Below, in pieces: positions 1-7,791 of a DNA stretch of 35,565 nucleotides; position 1 is the stretch's first letter; every line of letters starts with the position of its first letter. Source of the DNA: an uncultured Prevotellaceae bacterium (GTDB taxonomy: Bacteria; Bacteroidota; Bacteroidia; Bacteroidales; Bacteroidaceae). Below the pieces are notes generated by a model. The model ran no database searches, was not told where the DNA came from, and worked only from the letters and a program-made list of their open reading frames with translations. The DNA lies in NCBI GenBank assembly GCA_902784615.1, contig CACZVN010000022.1:1-35565 (forward strand). Reading direction: 5' to 3'. The translations under genes were made by a program, and so were the position numbers.

Positions 1-172
1 CTATCGTCACGTCCTCATCGAGAAGCACTACCCACACCACTGCGCCGTGATGTTCGGCCATCAGGGTAAGTATCTCTGGGAGGTTCTCAAGTACATGGGT
101 ATCCCCGTTGACGAGATCGACTACAACTTCCCGAAGGGCAATTTCTATCCCACAGAGAATCCTTTTGCATAA
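1..172 (+). CDS. L-fucose isomerase-like protein, C-terminal fragment
   Basis: Only the last 56 codons are in the window, read in the frame starting at base 2 and ending at TAA 170-172. The fragment contains a PHH-A-x-x-x-GH pattern (HYPHHCAVMFGH) followed by LKYMGIPVDEI and ends in NPFA. A C-terminal 'PHHxAv..Gh' segment followed by a leucine-rich helix and 'lgi' is what I recall of the L-fucose isomerase-like family (ketol isomerases that interconvert aldose and ketose sugars). The assignment rests on this short segment alone, so the sugar specificity is unknown and another sugar isomerase-like protein is possible. The next gene starts 9 bp downstream on the same strand, so the two are probably co-transcribed. 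Confidence 0.5.
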   Translation, partial: YRHVLIEKHYPHHCAVMFGHQGKYLWEVLKYMGIPVDEIDYNFPKGNFYPTENPFA

Positions 173-181
173 GACGCTCTT

Positions 182-991
182 ATGAAGAAGATTATCATGA
201 CAGCCATCCTAGTACTCTCAGTACTGGGTGGCTGTTTTTTTTGGATTAACAGGCAACAGCCTGTAGAGACTGAAGAGGAAGGTATCGTCTGGTATCAGAA
301 CGACTCACTGTTGTGGGCTCAGTTGGCAGAGTCCATCGAAGACGCCAAGCAGTTGGATTCCACCAAGATCTCCAACCAGTTGATGCCCATTAAGAAGGAC
401 TATCCCGGACAGGAGTGGGCCAACTTCGACGGTAAAGACATGGTACTGATGGTGACACTGGTGGATTCGAGTCGTCTGGCACGTTTCTTCGGACGTGATG
501 ATGTGTATCAGATCGACCGTGAACTGGGCACCTGGGCTTCACTGCCGCTGGACTGGAAGGACCGTGCTGCTGAGTACGAGGGCCTCGACAGCATTGGGGC
601 TCACATGAGAATGTTGCAGATGTATGGCCTCAGCCCTGACTGCGACTATAATATCATGGTACAGTTCTATGCTGATCCTGCAGGCATCTTCCGTCCTGCC
701 CACGATCCTGACATCACCACGACTTCCACCAGTCTGGAGTTCCCTGCATACGCAGATGAGAATTACAAGGTGGGAGAAACCAACTTCCGTGAGTGGTATC
801 GTCTCAGCATTTATTCAGCCTACGAAGACGACACGCCACTGCCTTGGACCCAGTTGGGTTACACTTACGACTGGCACAAAGGTGCCGCGTCGTATGTAGG
901 TGTTTCTGAGTATATCGTGACACACCACACTTGGATCAAGGTGAAGTCCTATGAGAGTGAATGGGAGTTCATCCAGAACCTGAGTAAGTAA
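182..991 (+). CDS. Hypothetical lipoprotein
   Basis: This is a 269-residue protein of unknown function. Residues 1-18 look like a signal peptide (KK, a hydrophobic stretch, then LGGC with Cys18), which fits a loose Bacteroidota lipobox, so it is probably an exported lipoprotein. The rest is soluble, acidic and rich in Trp and Tyr (for example WYQNDSLLWAQL near the N-terminus and WHKGAASYVG near the C-terminus). I recognise no enzyme motif. It starts 9 bp after the isomerase-like gene and is followed directly by a strong terminator, so it is likely the last gene of that transcript. Members of such families in Prevotella are usually annotated only as hypothetical. Confidence 0.8.
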   Translation: MKKIIMTAILVLSVLGGCFFWINRQQPVETEEEGIVWYQNDSLLWAQLAESIEDAKQLDSTKISNQLMPIKKDYPGQEWANFDGKDMVLMVTLVDSSRLARFFGRDDVYQIDRELGTWASLPLDWKDRAAEYEGLDSIGAHMRMLQMYGLSPDCDYNIMVQFYADPAGIFRPAHDPDITTTSTSLEFPAYADENYKVGETNFREWYRLSIYSAYEDDTPLPWTQLGYTYDWHKGAASYVGVSEYIVTHHTWIKVKSYESEWEFIQNLSK

Positions 992-995
992 AAGA

Positions 996-1025
996 AATCC
1001 CCGCCACATGGCGGGGATTCTTTTT

Positions 1026-1027
<2 letters not shown>
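996..1027 (+). terminator. Rho-independent terminator, probably bidirectional
   Basis: A perfect 10-bp stem, AATCCCCGCC (996-1005) paired with GGCGGGGATT (1010-1019), encloses the loop ACAT and is followed by C and seven T (1021-1027). It lies 4 bp after the stop of the lipoprotein gene. On the other strand the hairpin is followed by TCTTTTACTT, so it can also end the convergent esterase gene, whose stop codon at 1026-1028 overlaps the T tract. Confidence 0.92.
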
Positions 1028-2282
<1,255 letters not shown>

Positions 2283-2317
2283 TTAATCTTTAATCTTTCA
2301 TGTTTATATTTCATGTT

Positions 2318-4714
2318 TCATCTGCGCAGCAGATTCAGTTTCACGTTGGGCTTCATCACGTTGTTCACCTTCTTGGTCCAGGCCTTCACCTTGGCAGTAG
2401 CCTTGGCCTCCACATCATTGGCCGATGAACAGATCATAAAGGTATAGACACCAGCGTCCGTCTTCCAGGCAGAAGCCTTCTCATTGAACGAGGCAAGGTC
2501 CTCAGTAGCAACCGTCATCGTGACGGTCTCCGTCTCACCAGGCTGCAACAGCTTGGTCTTGGCATAGTTGCGCAGTTCCTTCTCAGGCTTGTTGGTCTTC
2601 TTGCTATTGGGAGCAGCCACGAACAACTCTACCACGTTACGACCAGCCTTGTCACCCGTATTCTTCACATCCACCTTCACGGTATAGATACCAGCAGCCT
2701 CACTGACGCTCAGATTCTCGTAGCCGAAGGTAGTATAACTCAGGCCAAAGCCGAAGGGATAGGCCACGGGCTTGCCGAAGGAGTCGAAATAACGATAACC
2801 CACATAGATATCCTCCTCATAGTTGGTGAAGTCGATATTGGCCTCGGGCTTGCGATCCTTGGGGGCAGCGTCCTTGTTGTAGCCCCACATGAACATGGCG
2901 CCTAAGGTCTTGTCATCGACATTGGCAGGGAAGTTCTTATCTGCGTAGGCATCACCATATTTAATCTGGAAGGTCATGGGCAGCTTACCAGAAGGATTCA
3001 CCTTGCCAGAGAGTACGTCGGCCACGGAGAAACCACTCTCCTGACCACCCTGCCAGGTGCAAACCAGTGCATCCACTTGATCCTGCCAGGAAGCCACGTC
3101 GATAGGACTGCAGATGTCGAGCAGCACCACCACCTTCTTACCCTTGGCATGATAAGCCTCGCTCACGGCCTTGATCAGCATTTCCTCATACTCCTTCAAG
3201 TAGAAGTCAGCCTCGCTACGGTCAGCTGCCTCACCACTCTTACGACCCAGTGAGATGATAGCGACGTCGCTGCCCTCAATGGCGGCATTCAGTTCGTCAG
3301 CCGTAAACAGTTTCTCCTCAGCACGGGCAGGAGGCATCAGCGAGAAGGGAGGACGACCGTTGGGGAACAGGCGCTTCTCCTCGTCGGCGATATGCTTGGT
3401 GTAGATACCGATGAGCGGCTTATACACCTCATAGCCAGCCGAACGCATTCCCTCAATGAGCGATACGGTATAGTGACCTACGGAAGTGCCTCCGAAACCA
3501 GAACCGCCAGAAATCCAGTCGTAGGAAGTACAACCAAAGAGCGCCACCTTCTTACCAGTCAAAGGCAGGATACCGCTGTTCTTCAACAGTACGATACCAT
3601 CGGCACCTACCTCACGCACCACCTGGGCATGAGCCTTCAGATTCTTCTCAGAACACATCGGCACGCAACAGGGTTTGTTGCACTGGTGACCAGCTGCCTC
3701 CTGACACTGGTGACCAACCTTCTTGAAGTTATGTGTCTTCACCACATATTCCAAGATACGCTTCACGTTGGCGTTCAGGATGTCCATCGACAGTTCGCCA
3801 CTCTTGGCGGCAGCGAGGATAGCCTGATACTGTCTGTCCTGTCCTGGCTGCAGCATATCGTTACCTGCCTTCATGGCGGCTACGGCGTCGTCGCCAGCAT
3901 TCCAGTCAGAGACATACATACCCTTCCAGCCCCACTCGTCGCGGACGATGGTGGTCAGCAGTTCATAGTTCTGCAAGGCATACGGACCATTCAGTTTATT
4001 ATAAGAGGTCATGATGGTCCAGGGGTTGCTCTCCTTGATCATGATCTCAAAAGCCTTCAGATAGATCTCGCGGAGTGCGCGCTGGGAGATCTGCGAGATG
4101 TTATTGTTACGATTCGTCTCCTGATTGTTGGCGATGAAGTGCTTCGGACAGGCAGCCGTTCCCTCGCTCTGCACACCGTTCACATAACCAGCGGCGATGG
4201 TACCAGAGAGATAGGGATCCTCACTGTAGTACTCATGGTTACGACCACAGAGCGGATTACGGATCAGGTTCATCGAGGGTGACAGGATCCAGTCGAGTCC
4301 AAACTCCTTCACCTCGTTGCCGATGCCCTGTCCCACCTTGAAAGCGGCCTCACGGTCCCATGTCGAGGCGAGTGTCATCGAAGCCACGAAGTCCGTGGGA
4401 TAATAGTCGCGATGATCCCACGCGCGCTTGCTGTCCATGCGCAGACCCTGCTGGGAGTCGGCGCAATAGGTCTCAGGGATACCCAGACGGGCCACACCAA
4501 AACTGCTGCCAGCAGTGCCTGGGAACTTGGCATCGTCGTTGAAATGCATACCACATCCCAGTACCAGATGGCACTTCTCTTCGAGTGTCATGGCGTTAAT
4601 CACCTCGTCGATGGTTTCTGCTGTCAGTGTCTGAGCAGACAAACGAAGGCTATAGCCGCACATGACGGCCACAGCCATAACTACCAAACTAATCTGATGA
4701 ATCGAAATTTTCAT
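2318..4714 (-). CDS. Glycoside hydrolase family 3 (beta-glucosidase/xylosidase-like) with Cys-rich insert
   Basis: A 798-residue exported GH3 enzyme; a hydrophobic signal occupies about residues 8-27. The N-terminal TIM-like domain carries CGRNHEYYSEDP, the KHFIANNQETNR block and the nucleophile Asp270 in YVSDW. The second domain carries SGEAADR with the probable acid/base Glu495, and a fibronectin III-like domain ends the protein. GH3 enzymes of this shape remove terminal beta-linked sugars. Two oddities are visible. The usual substrate-binding DGPxGLR is DSQQGLR here. Residues 334-354 between the two catalytic domains hold five Cys and two His and include a GHQC tandem duplication absent from the related GH3 at 10857-13217. 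It leads a transcript with the downstream CE1 esterase, and its upstream region has the three-box array shared with susC. Confidence 0.93.
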   Translation of the reverse strand: MKISIHQISLVVMAVAVMCGYSLRLSAQTLTAETIDEVINAMTLEEKCHLVLGCGMHFNDDAKFPGTAGSSFGVARLGIPETYCADSQQGLRMDSKRAWDHRDYYPTDFVASMTLASTWDREAAFKVGQGIGNEVKEFGLDWILSPSMNLIRNPLCGRNHEYYSEDPYLSGTIAAGYVNGVQSEGTAACPKHFIANNQETNRNNNISQISQRALREIYLKAFEIMIKESNPWTIMTSYNKLNGPYALQNYELLTTIVRDEWGWKGMYVSDWNAGDDAVAAMKAGNDMLQPGQDRQYQAILAAAKSGELSMDILNANVKRILEYVVKTHNFKKVGHQCQEAAGHQCNKPCCVPMCSEKNLKAHAQVVREVGADGIVLLKNSGILPLTGKKVALFGCTSYDWISGGSGFGGTSVGHYTVSLIEGMRSAGYEVYKPLIGIYTKHIADEEKRLFPNGRPPFSLMPPARAEEKLFTADELNAAIEGSDVAIISLGRKSGEAADRSEADFYLKEYEEMLIKAVSEAYHAKGKKVVVLLDICSPIDVASWQDQVDALVCTWQGGQESGFSVADVLSGKVNPSGKLPMTFQIKYGDAYADKNFPANVDDKTLGAMFMWGYNKDAAPKDRKPEANIDFTNYEEDIYVGYRYFDSFGKPVAYPFGFGLSYTTFGYENLSVSEAAGIYTVKVDVKNTGDKAGRNVVELFVAAPNSKKTNKPEKELRNYAKTKLLQPGETETVTMTVATEDLASFNEKASAWKTDAGVYTFMICSSANDVEAKATAKVKAWTKKVNNVMKPNVKLNLLRR

Positions 4715-4751
4715 TGTTTCTTTTATATTTTAGTTATTACACATGTCGTTG

Positions 4752-4759
4752 CAAAGATA
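4752..4759 (-). promoter_or_regulatory. Second possible -7 element upstream of the GH3 gene
   Basis: CAAAGATA on the plus strand reads TATCTTTG on the minus strand, matching the Bacteroidota -7 consensus TAnnTTTG, 38 bp upstream of the GH3 start. I see no clear -33 TTTG at the usual distance. It competes with the element at 4785-4792, which is the one whose position relative to the box array is conserved at susC. Confidence 0.4.
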
Positions 4760-4784
4760 CAAAATTTTTTTGAATTTCCAAGTG

Positions 4785-4901
4785 CAAAAGTAGATATTTT
4801 TTCTCATACTGCCTTTCTCCCCCGTTCTTTTGTTTTTCGCCTATGTTCAAAACCGTTTTCCCCCTTTCCGATTCGTTCAAATCCTTTCCGATTTGTTCAA
4901 A
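4785..4901 (-). promoter_or_regulatory. Candidate HTCS operator array and promoter of the GH3-CE1 unit
   Basis: Three identical GTTCAAA boxes start at 4845, 4875 and 4895 (30 and 20 bp apart). The last two have the longer form TTTCCGATTYGTTCAAA. A minus-strand -7 element TACTTTTG lies at 4785-4792, and the first box starts exactly 53 bp beyond its end. The same three boxes, with the same 30/20 spacing and the same 53-bp offset to a -7 element, precede susC at 20173-20289. The lack of an obvious -33 element fits a promoter that depends on an activator. I infer that the AraC-type output domain of the neighbouring HTCS binds here. Confidence 0.7.
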
Positions 4902-4923
4902 ACCAGAGATTTTCGTGATATTA

Positions 4924-4955
4924 TTTGGATTTATGCGCACTTATTCGTACCTTTG
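4924..4955 (+). promoter_or_regulatory. Promoter of the Memo-AMMECR1 gene
   Basis: TTTG at 4924-4927 and TACCTTTG at 4948-4955 are 20 bp apart and match the Bacteroidota -33 and -7 elements; the ATG follows 17 bp after the -7 element. The third GTTCAAA box ends 22 bp upstream of the -33 element, so a bound regulator could also influence this promoter. Confidence 0.75.
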
Positions 4956-4972
4956 CCCAAAGACAATAACGT

Positions 4973-6469
4973 ATGAAGTCAGTATTACTCATCCTAACGA
5001 CAATCATGATGATGAATTCTTGTAACGGACAGACGAAGGTGCCTGTGGTGAGACCAGCCACACAGGCGGGACGATTCTACGAGGGTAATCCCCAGTTGCT
5101 GAGCCACGAGATTGACAGTCTGTTGGCACGCCATGCCAATGATCAGAAATTAGATAGTGTGGCAGCATTGATCGTACCCCACGCAGGCTATTATTTCTCT
5201 GGCAATGTGGCGGCCTCTGCCTACGCCCAACTCAACCCCAAGAAGCCTTACAAGCGGATCTTCCTCTTGGGACCGAGTCATCACGAGTGGCTGAATGGGG
5301 CCTCCGTGAATGGCGAGGTGGATTATTACGCCACGCCATTGGGTAATGTGCCTGTGGATCGTGAGGTGGCTCGCCAACTCATCGAAGCCGATAGTGTCTT
5401 CTCCTATCAGCCCAAGGCTCATGACCGCGAGCATTGTTTAGAGGTGCAACTGCCCTTCCTGCAAAGACTTTTCACTTCTCACTCTTCACCTTTCACTTCT
5501 AACGTGCCCCCCATCGTACCTATCATCATCTCCACCAACGACTTCTCGAAACTGAAGCGCTTGGCTGAGGTGCTGAAACCTTGGCTGACGGACGAGAACC
5601 TCTTCATCATCAGCAGCGATTTCTCCCATTATCCGTCGTATGAGGATGCCCAAAAGGTGGATGCCAAGACGGGCAAGGCCATAGAGAGTGGCGACGTGGA
5701 GCAACTCATTGCCACCATCGAGGCCAACGAGCGAAGCGGCATCCGTAACTTGGCGACGAGTGCCTGTGGCGAGTTCCCCATCATCACGCTGATGCTGATG
5801 CTCGACAGCCACTACCAGATCAAGCATCTCATGTACCAGAATTCTGGCGATATCGACAATTACGACCATAGCCGGGTGGTGGGCTATCACGCCTTTGCCA
5901 TTCTGCGAGGCGAGGAAAAGACCTTTTCCCTCTCCGACGATGAGAAACAGATGCTAAAGAAGATCGCCTACGAGAGCATCAAGGACTCTCTCGATGGCAA
6001 GGGGATAGCGGCAGCCAACTCTTCACTTTTCACTTTTCACTCTTCACTTCTTCAGAAGTGCGGTGCCTTCGTCTCCCTCCATAAACAGGGCCATTTACGT
6101 GGTTGTATCGGGCACTTTGGCGAGGACACGCCCCTGCATGAGATTGTTGCAGAGATGGCGCGCGCGGCTGCCTTCGAAGATCCCCGTTTCATGCCAGTAA
6201 CCCGTGACGAACTCGACGATCTCGACATCGAGATCTCCGTCCTTACCCCTATGCGTCGCATCCAGAGCCTCGACGAGTTCCAGTTGCACCGTCATGGCAT
6301 CTATATCCGCAAGGGCTACCGCAGTGGCACGTTCCTGCCCCAGGTGGCCGATGAGGTAAACTGGACGAAGGAAGAGTTTGTGGGCCATTGCTCGCAGGAC
6401 AAGGCGGGATTAGGTTGGGACGGTTGGCGCGATGCAGAACTCTATGTCTATGAAGCAATCGTGTTCTGA
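4973..6469 (+). CDS. amrB-amrA: AmmeMemoRadiSam protein B-A fusion (Memo + AMMECR1), lipoprotein
   Basis: A 498-residue fusion of two proteins of the AmmeMemoRadiSam trio. Residues 1-17 are a lipoprotein-like signal (NSC, Cys17), so the protein is predicted to be exported. Residues about 24-312 are the Memo domain: VPHAGYYFSG (His70), GPSHHEW (His103/104), HDREHCLEVQLPFL, SSDFSHY and the late S-A-C-G (Cys265), metal- and active-site-like residues conserved in Memo. Residues about 318-498 are the AMMECR1 domain with its signature HLRGCIG (Cys378) and ARAAAFEDPRF. The two domains are separated and interrupted by low-complexity Ser/Phe/His tracts (166-177 and 348-361) encoded by TTCAC-type repeats. 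Its TGA overlaps the ATG of the radical SAM gene by one base (TGATG), so the two are translated together. The biochemical role of this trio is not established. Confidence 0.9.
   Translation: MKSVLLILTTIMMMNSCNGQTKVPVVRPATQAGRFYEGNPQLLSHEIDSLLARHANDQKLDSVAALIVPHAGYYFSGNVAASAYAQLNPKKPYKRIFLLGPSHHEWLNGASVNGEVDYYATPLGNVPVDREVARQLIEADSVFSYQPKAHDREHCLEVQLPFLQRLFTSHSSPFTSNVPPIVPIIISTNDFSKLKRLAEVLKPWLTDENLFIISSDFSHYPSYEDAQKVDAKTGKAIESGDVEQLIATIEANERSGIRNLATSACGEFPIITLMLMLDSHYQIKHLMYQNSGDIDNYDHSRVVGYHAFAILRGEEKTFSLSDDEKQMLKKIAYESIKDSLDGKGIAAANSSLFTFHSSLLQKCGAFVSLHKQGHLRGCIGHFGEDTPLHEIVAEMARAAAFEDPRFMPVTRDELDDLDIEISVLTPMRRIQSLDEFQLHRHGIYIRKGYRSGTFLPQVADEVNWTKEEFVGHCSQDKAGLGWDGWRDAELYVYEAIVF
5468..5500 (+). 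repeat. TTCAC-type short repeat tract inside the Memo domain
   Basis: About four degenerate copies of a 7-8 bp unit related to TTTTCACT run in a row. They encode LFTSHSSPFTS between the conserved LPFLQ and IVPI segments of Memo, so they look like an in-frame insertion. A second tract of the same family occurs at 6019-6052. Confidence 0.7.
6019..6052 (+). repeat. TTCAC-type short repeat tract between Memo and AMMECR1 domains
   Basis: Four near-copies of TTCACTTT or TTCACTCT lie in tandem in the linker region, encoding SSLFTFHSSLL just before QKCGAFVSL of the AMMECR1 domain. The reading frame is kept. Confidence 0.7.
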
Positions 6470-7332
6470 TGGAGTGTAGGTATTACCAACGATTGGACGA
6501 TGGCGCTGTCGAGTGCCTGCTCTGTCCGCATCATTGCCATATCGCGAATGGCAAGACGGGGCGTTGTCGCAGTCGTCGCAACCATGATGGCGTGCTCGTC
6601 AGCGAGATCTATGCCAAACCCTGTTCATTAGCCATCGACCCCATCGAGAAGAAGCCCCTCTACCACTTCCACCCTGGCACCACCTGTCTCTCCCTCGCCT
6701 GTACGGGCTGTAACTTCCGTTGTCTGAACTGTCAGAACCATGAGATTTCTCAGGTCGCTCCTGACGAGGTGGATCACTACGACCTCACGCCTGAGCAGAT
6801 CGTCAGTCTCTGTCAGAAGCACCACTGTCCTGGCATCGCCTATACCTATACGGAACCCCTTACCTATATAGAATATGTGACAGACACGGCGCGCCTGGCG
6901 CATGAAAAAGGTCTTTGGAATATCCTCGTCACAGCTGGCTACGTCTGTCAGGAGCCGCTGGCTGACCTCCTGCCCTACCTCGATGCTGCCAACATCGACC
7001 TGAAATCGTTCAGCGACGAGATCTACCAGCGCGTCAGTGGAGGACACCTACAGCCCGTGCTCGACACCATCCTCGCCATGAGGGCAGCGGGCGTATGGAT
7101 CGAACTCACCAACCTCGTCATCCCTGGCGTCAACGACGACATGGACATGATCCGCCAGATGTGCCAATGGCTCGTCAGCAACGGTCTCGCAGAGACGCCC
7201 CTCCACTTCAGCCGTTTCTTCCCCCGCTACAAGATGCAGGATATCCTTCCCACGCCCGTCCAGACTCTCAAGGCCGCCAAGCAGATCGCCCTCAACGCTG
7301 GCATCCAGCATATCTATTTAGGGAATGTTTAG
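6469..7332 (+). CDS. amrS: AmmeMemoRadiSam system radical SAM enzyme, short C-terminus
   Basis: A 287-residue radical SAM protein with the iron-sulfur motif CNFRCLNC (Cys81, Cys85, Cys88), which binds a 4Fe-4S cluster and S-adenosylmethionine. It has further Cys/His pairs near the N-terminus (CLLCPHHC, GRCRSRR), YTYTEPL, and the TIM-barrel segments AANIDLKSF and LTNLVIPGVND. This is the usual partner of Memo and AMMECR1, and its start codon overlaps their stop. The product ends at IYLGNV. From memory, most members continue for some tens of residues with a Cys-containing tail (NTYCPxC-like). No such tail is found in any frame in the bases after the stop, so the gene may be 3'-truncated. The repeat element at 7379 begins 47 bp after the stop. 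The reaction and substrate are unknown. Confidence 0.9.
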   Translation: MECRYYQRLDDGAVECLLCPHHCHIANGKTGRCRSRRNHDGVLVSEIYAKPCSLAIDPIEKKPLYHFHPGTTCLSLACTGCNFRCLNCQNHEISQVAPDEVDHYDLTPEQIVSLCQKHHCPGIAYTYTEPLTYIEYVTDTARLAHEKGLWNILVTAGYVCQEPLADLLPYLDAANIDLKSFSDEIYQRVSGGHLQPVLDTILAMRAAGVWIELTNLVIPGVNDDMDMIRQMCQWLVSNGLAETPLHFSRFFPRYKMQDILPTPVQTLKAAKQIALNAGIQHIYLGNV

Positions 7333-7378
7333 GCAGACATGTGTGATATCCCGTTGTATATGTATGTGATTTTTTGTG

Positions 7379-7664
7379 TTTGAGGGTGTCAGGGTGACAG
7401 AATGCCGATAAACACAGGGAATGCACCCTCTTTTTGAGGGTGTCAAGGGTGACAGGAGGGTGACAGGTATTCTTGTGTTTCAATTCTCTCGAGAATTGAA
7501 TCGTTAAGAGGCTCCTGGCGATGCTAAAGGACTGCTTTTTGCTTCAATTCTCGAGAGAATTCAGCGAATAGTCAATGCTGACACCCTCCTGTCACCCTTG
7601 ACACCCTTCAAACTGGGTGCAGATGCCGATGTACAAAGGGTTTTGTCACCCTGACACCCTCAAA
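7379..7664. repeat. Large inverted repeat with ten GGGTGWCA octamers (MITE-like)
   Basis: The outer 21 bp at 7379-7399 and 7644-7664 are perfect inverted copies. Five octamers GGGTGTCA/GGGTGACA start at 7384, 7392, 7438, 7447 and 7458. Five reverse complements end at 7586, 7597, 7606, 7651 and 7659. All pairs mirror around base 7522 within half a base. Inside lies a perfect palindrome, TTCAATTCTC-TC-GAGAATTGAA (7479-7500), with a slightly decayed partner at 7543-7564. The left arm also holds a small hairpin CACCCTC-TTTTT-GAGGGTG (7424-7442). The central 42 bp (7501-7542) are not repeated. It encodes no protein. It could be a non-autonomous mobile element, a protein-binding array, or a very stable RNA structure ending the upstream transcript. 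Confidence 0.8.
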
Positions 7665-7731
7665 CATACTAACAAGGGAAATCTTGTCGCAAGGGAATAA
7701 TTTGTAAGCACCAGATATTTTGGAGTAAAAA

Positions 7732-7763
7732 TTTGGTAAATCCATAGAAATTGTCTAACTTTG
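7732..7763 (+). promoter_or_regulatory. Promoter of the PIF1-like helicase gene
   Basis: TTTG (7732-7735) and TAACTTTG (7756-7763) with a 20-bp spacer match the Bacteroidota -33/-7 elements. The ATG is 28 bp downstream of the -7 element. Confidence 0.75.
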
Positions 7764-7791
7764 CAGACACATTCAAAGCAGATCGATTACT

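Larger units (their letters stand above)
7333..7791. other. 459-bp intergenic region
   Basis: This is the only stretch over 300 bp without a gene. Bases 7379-7664 are the mirror-symmetric repeat element described separately. Bases 7665-7791 are AT-rich and hold the promoter of the helicase gene. I see no tRNA, no small gene with convincing homology and no transposase. Confidence 0.85.

Noticed and set aside
4845-4901. GTTCAAA repeats as a CRISPR-like or iteron array
   Set aside because: Only three short boxes with unequal spacing, repeated in the same geometry before another promoter; a regulator binding array fits better.
7384-7659. GGGTGWCA octamers as a CRISPR array
   Set aside because: The repeats are 8 bp, in mirror orientation and unevenly spaced, with no cas genes nearby.
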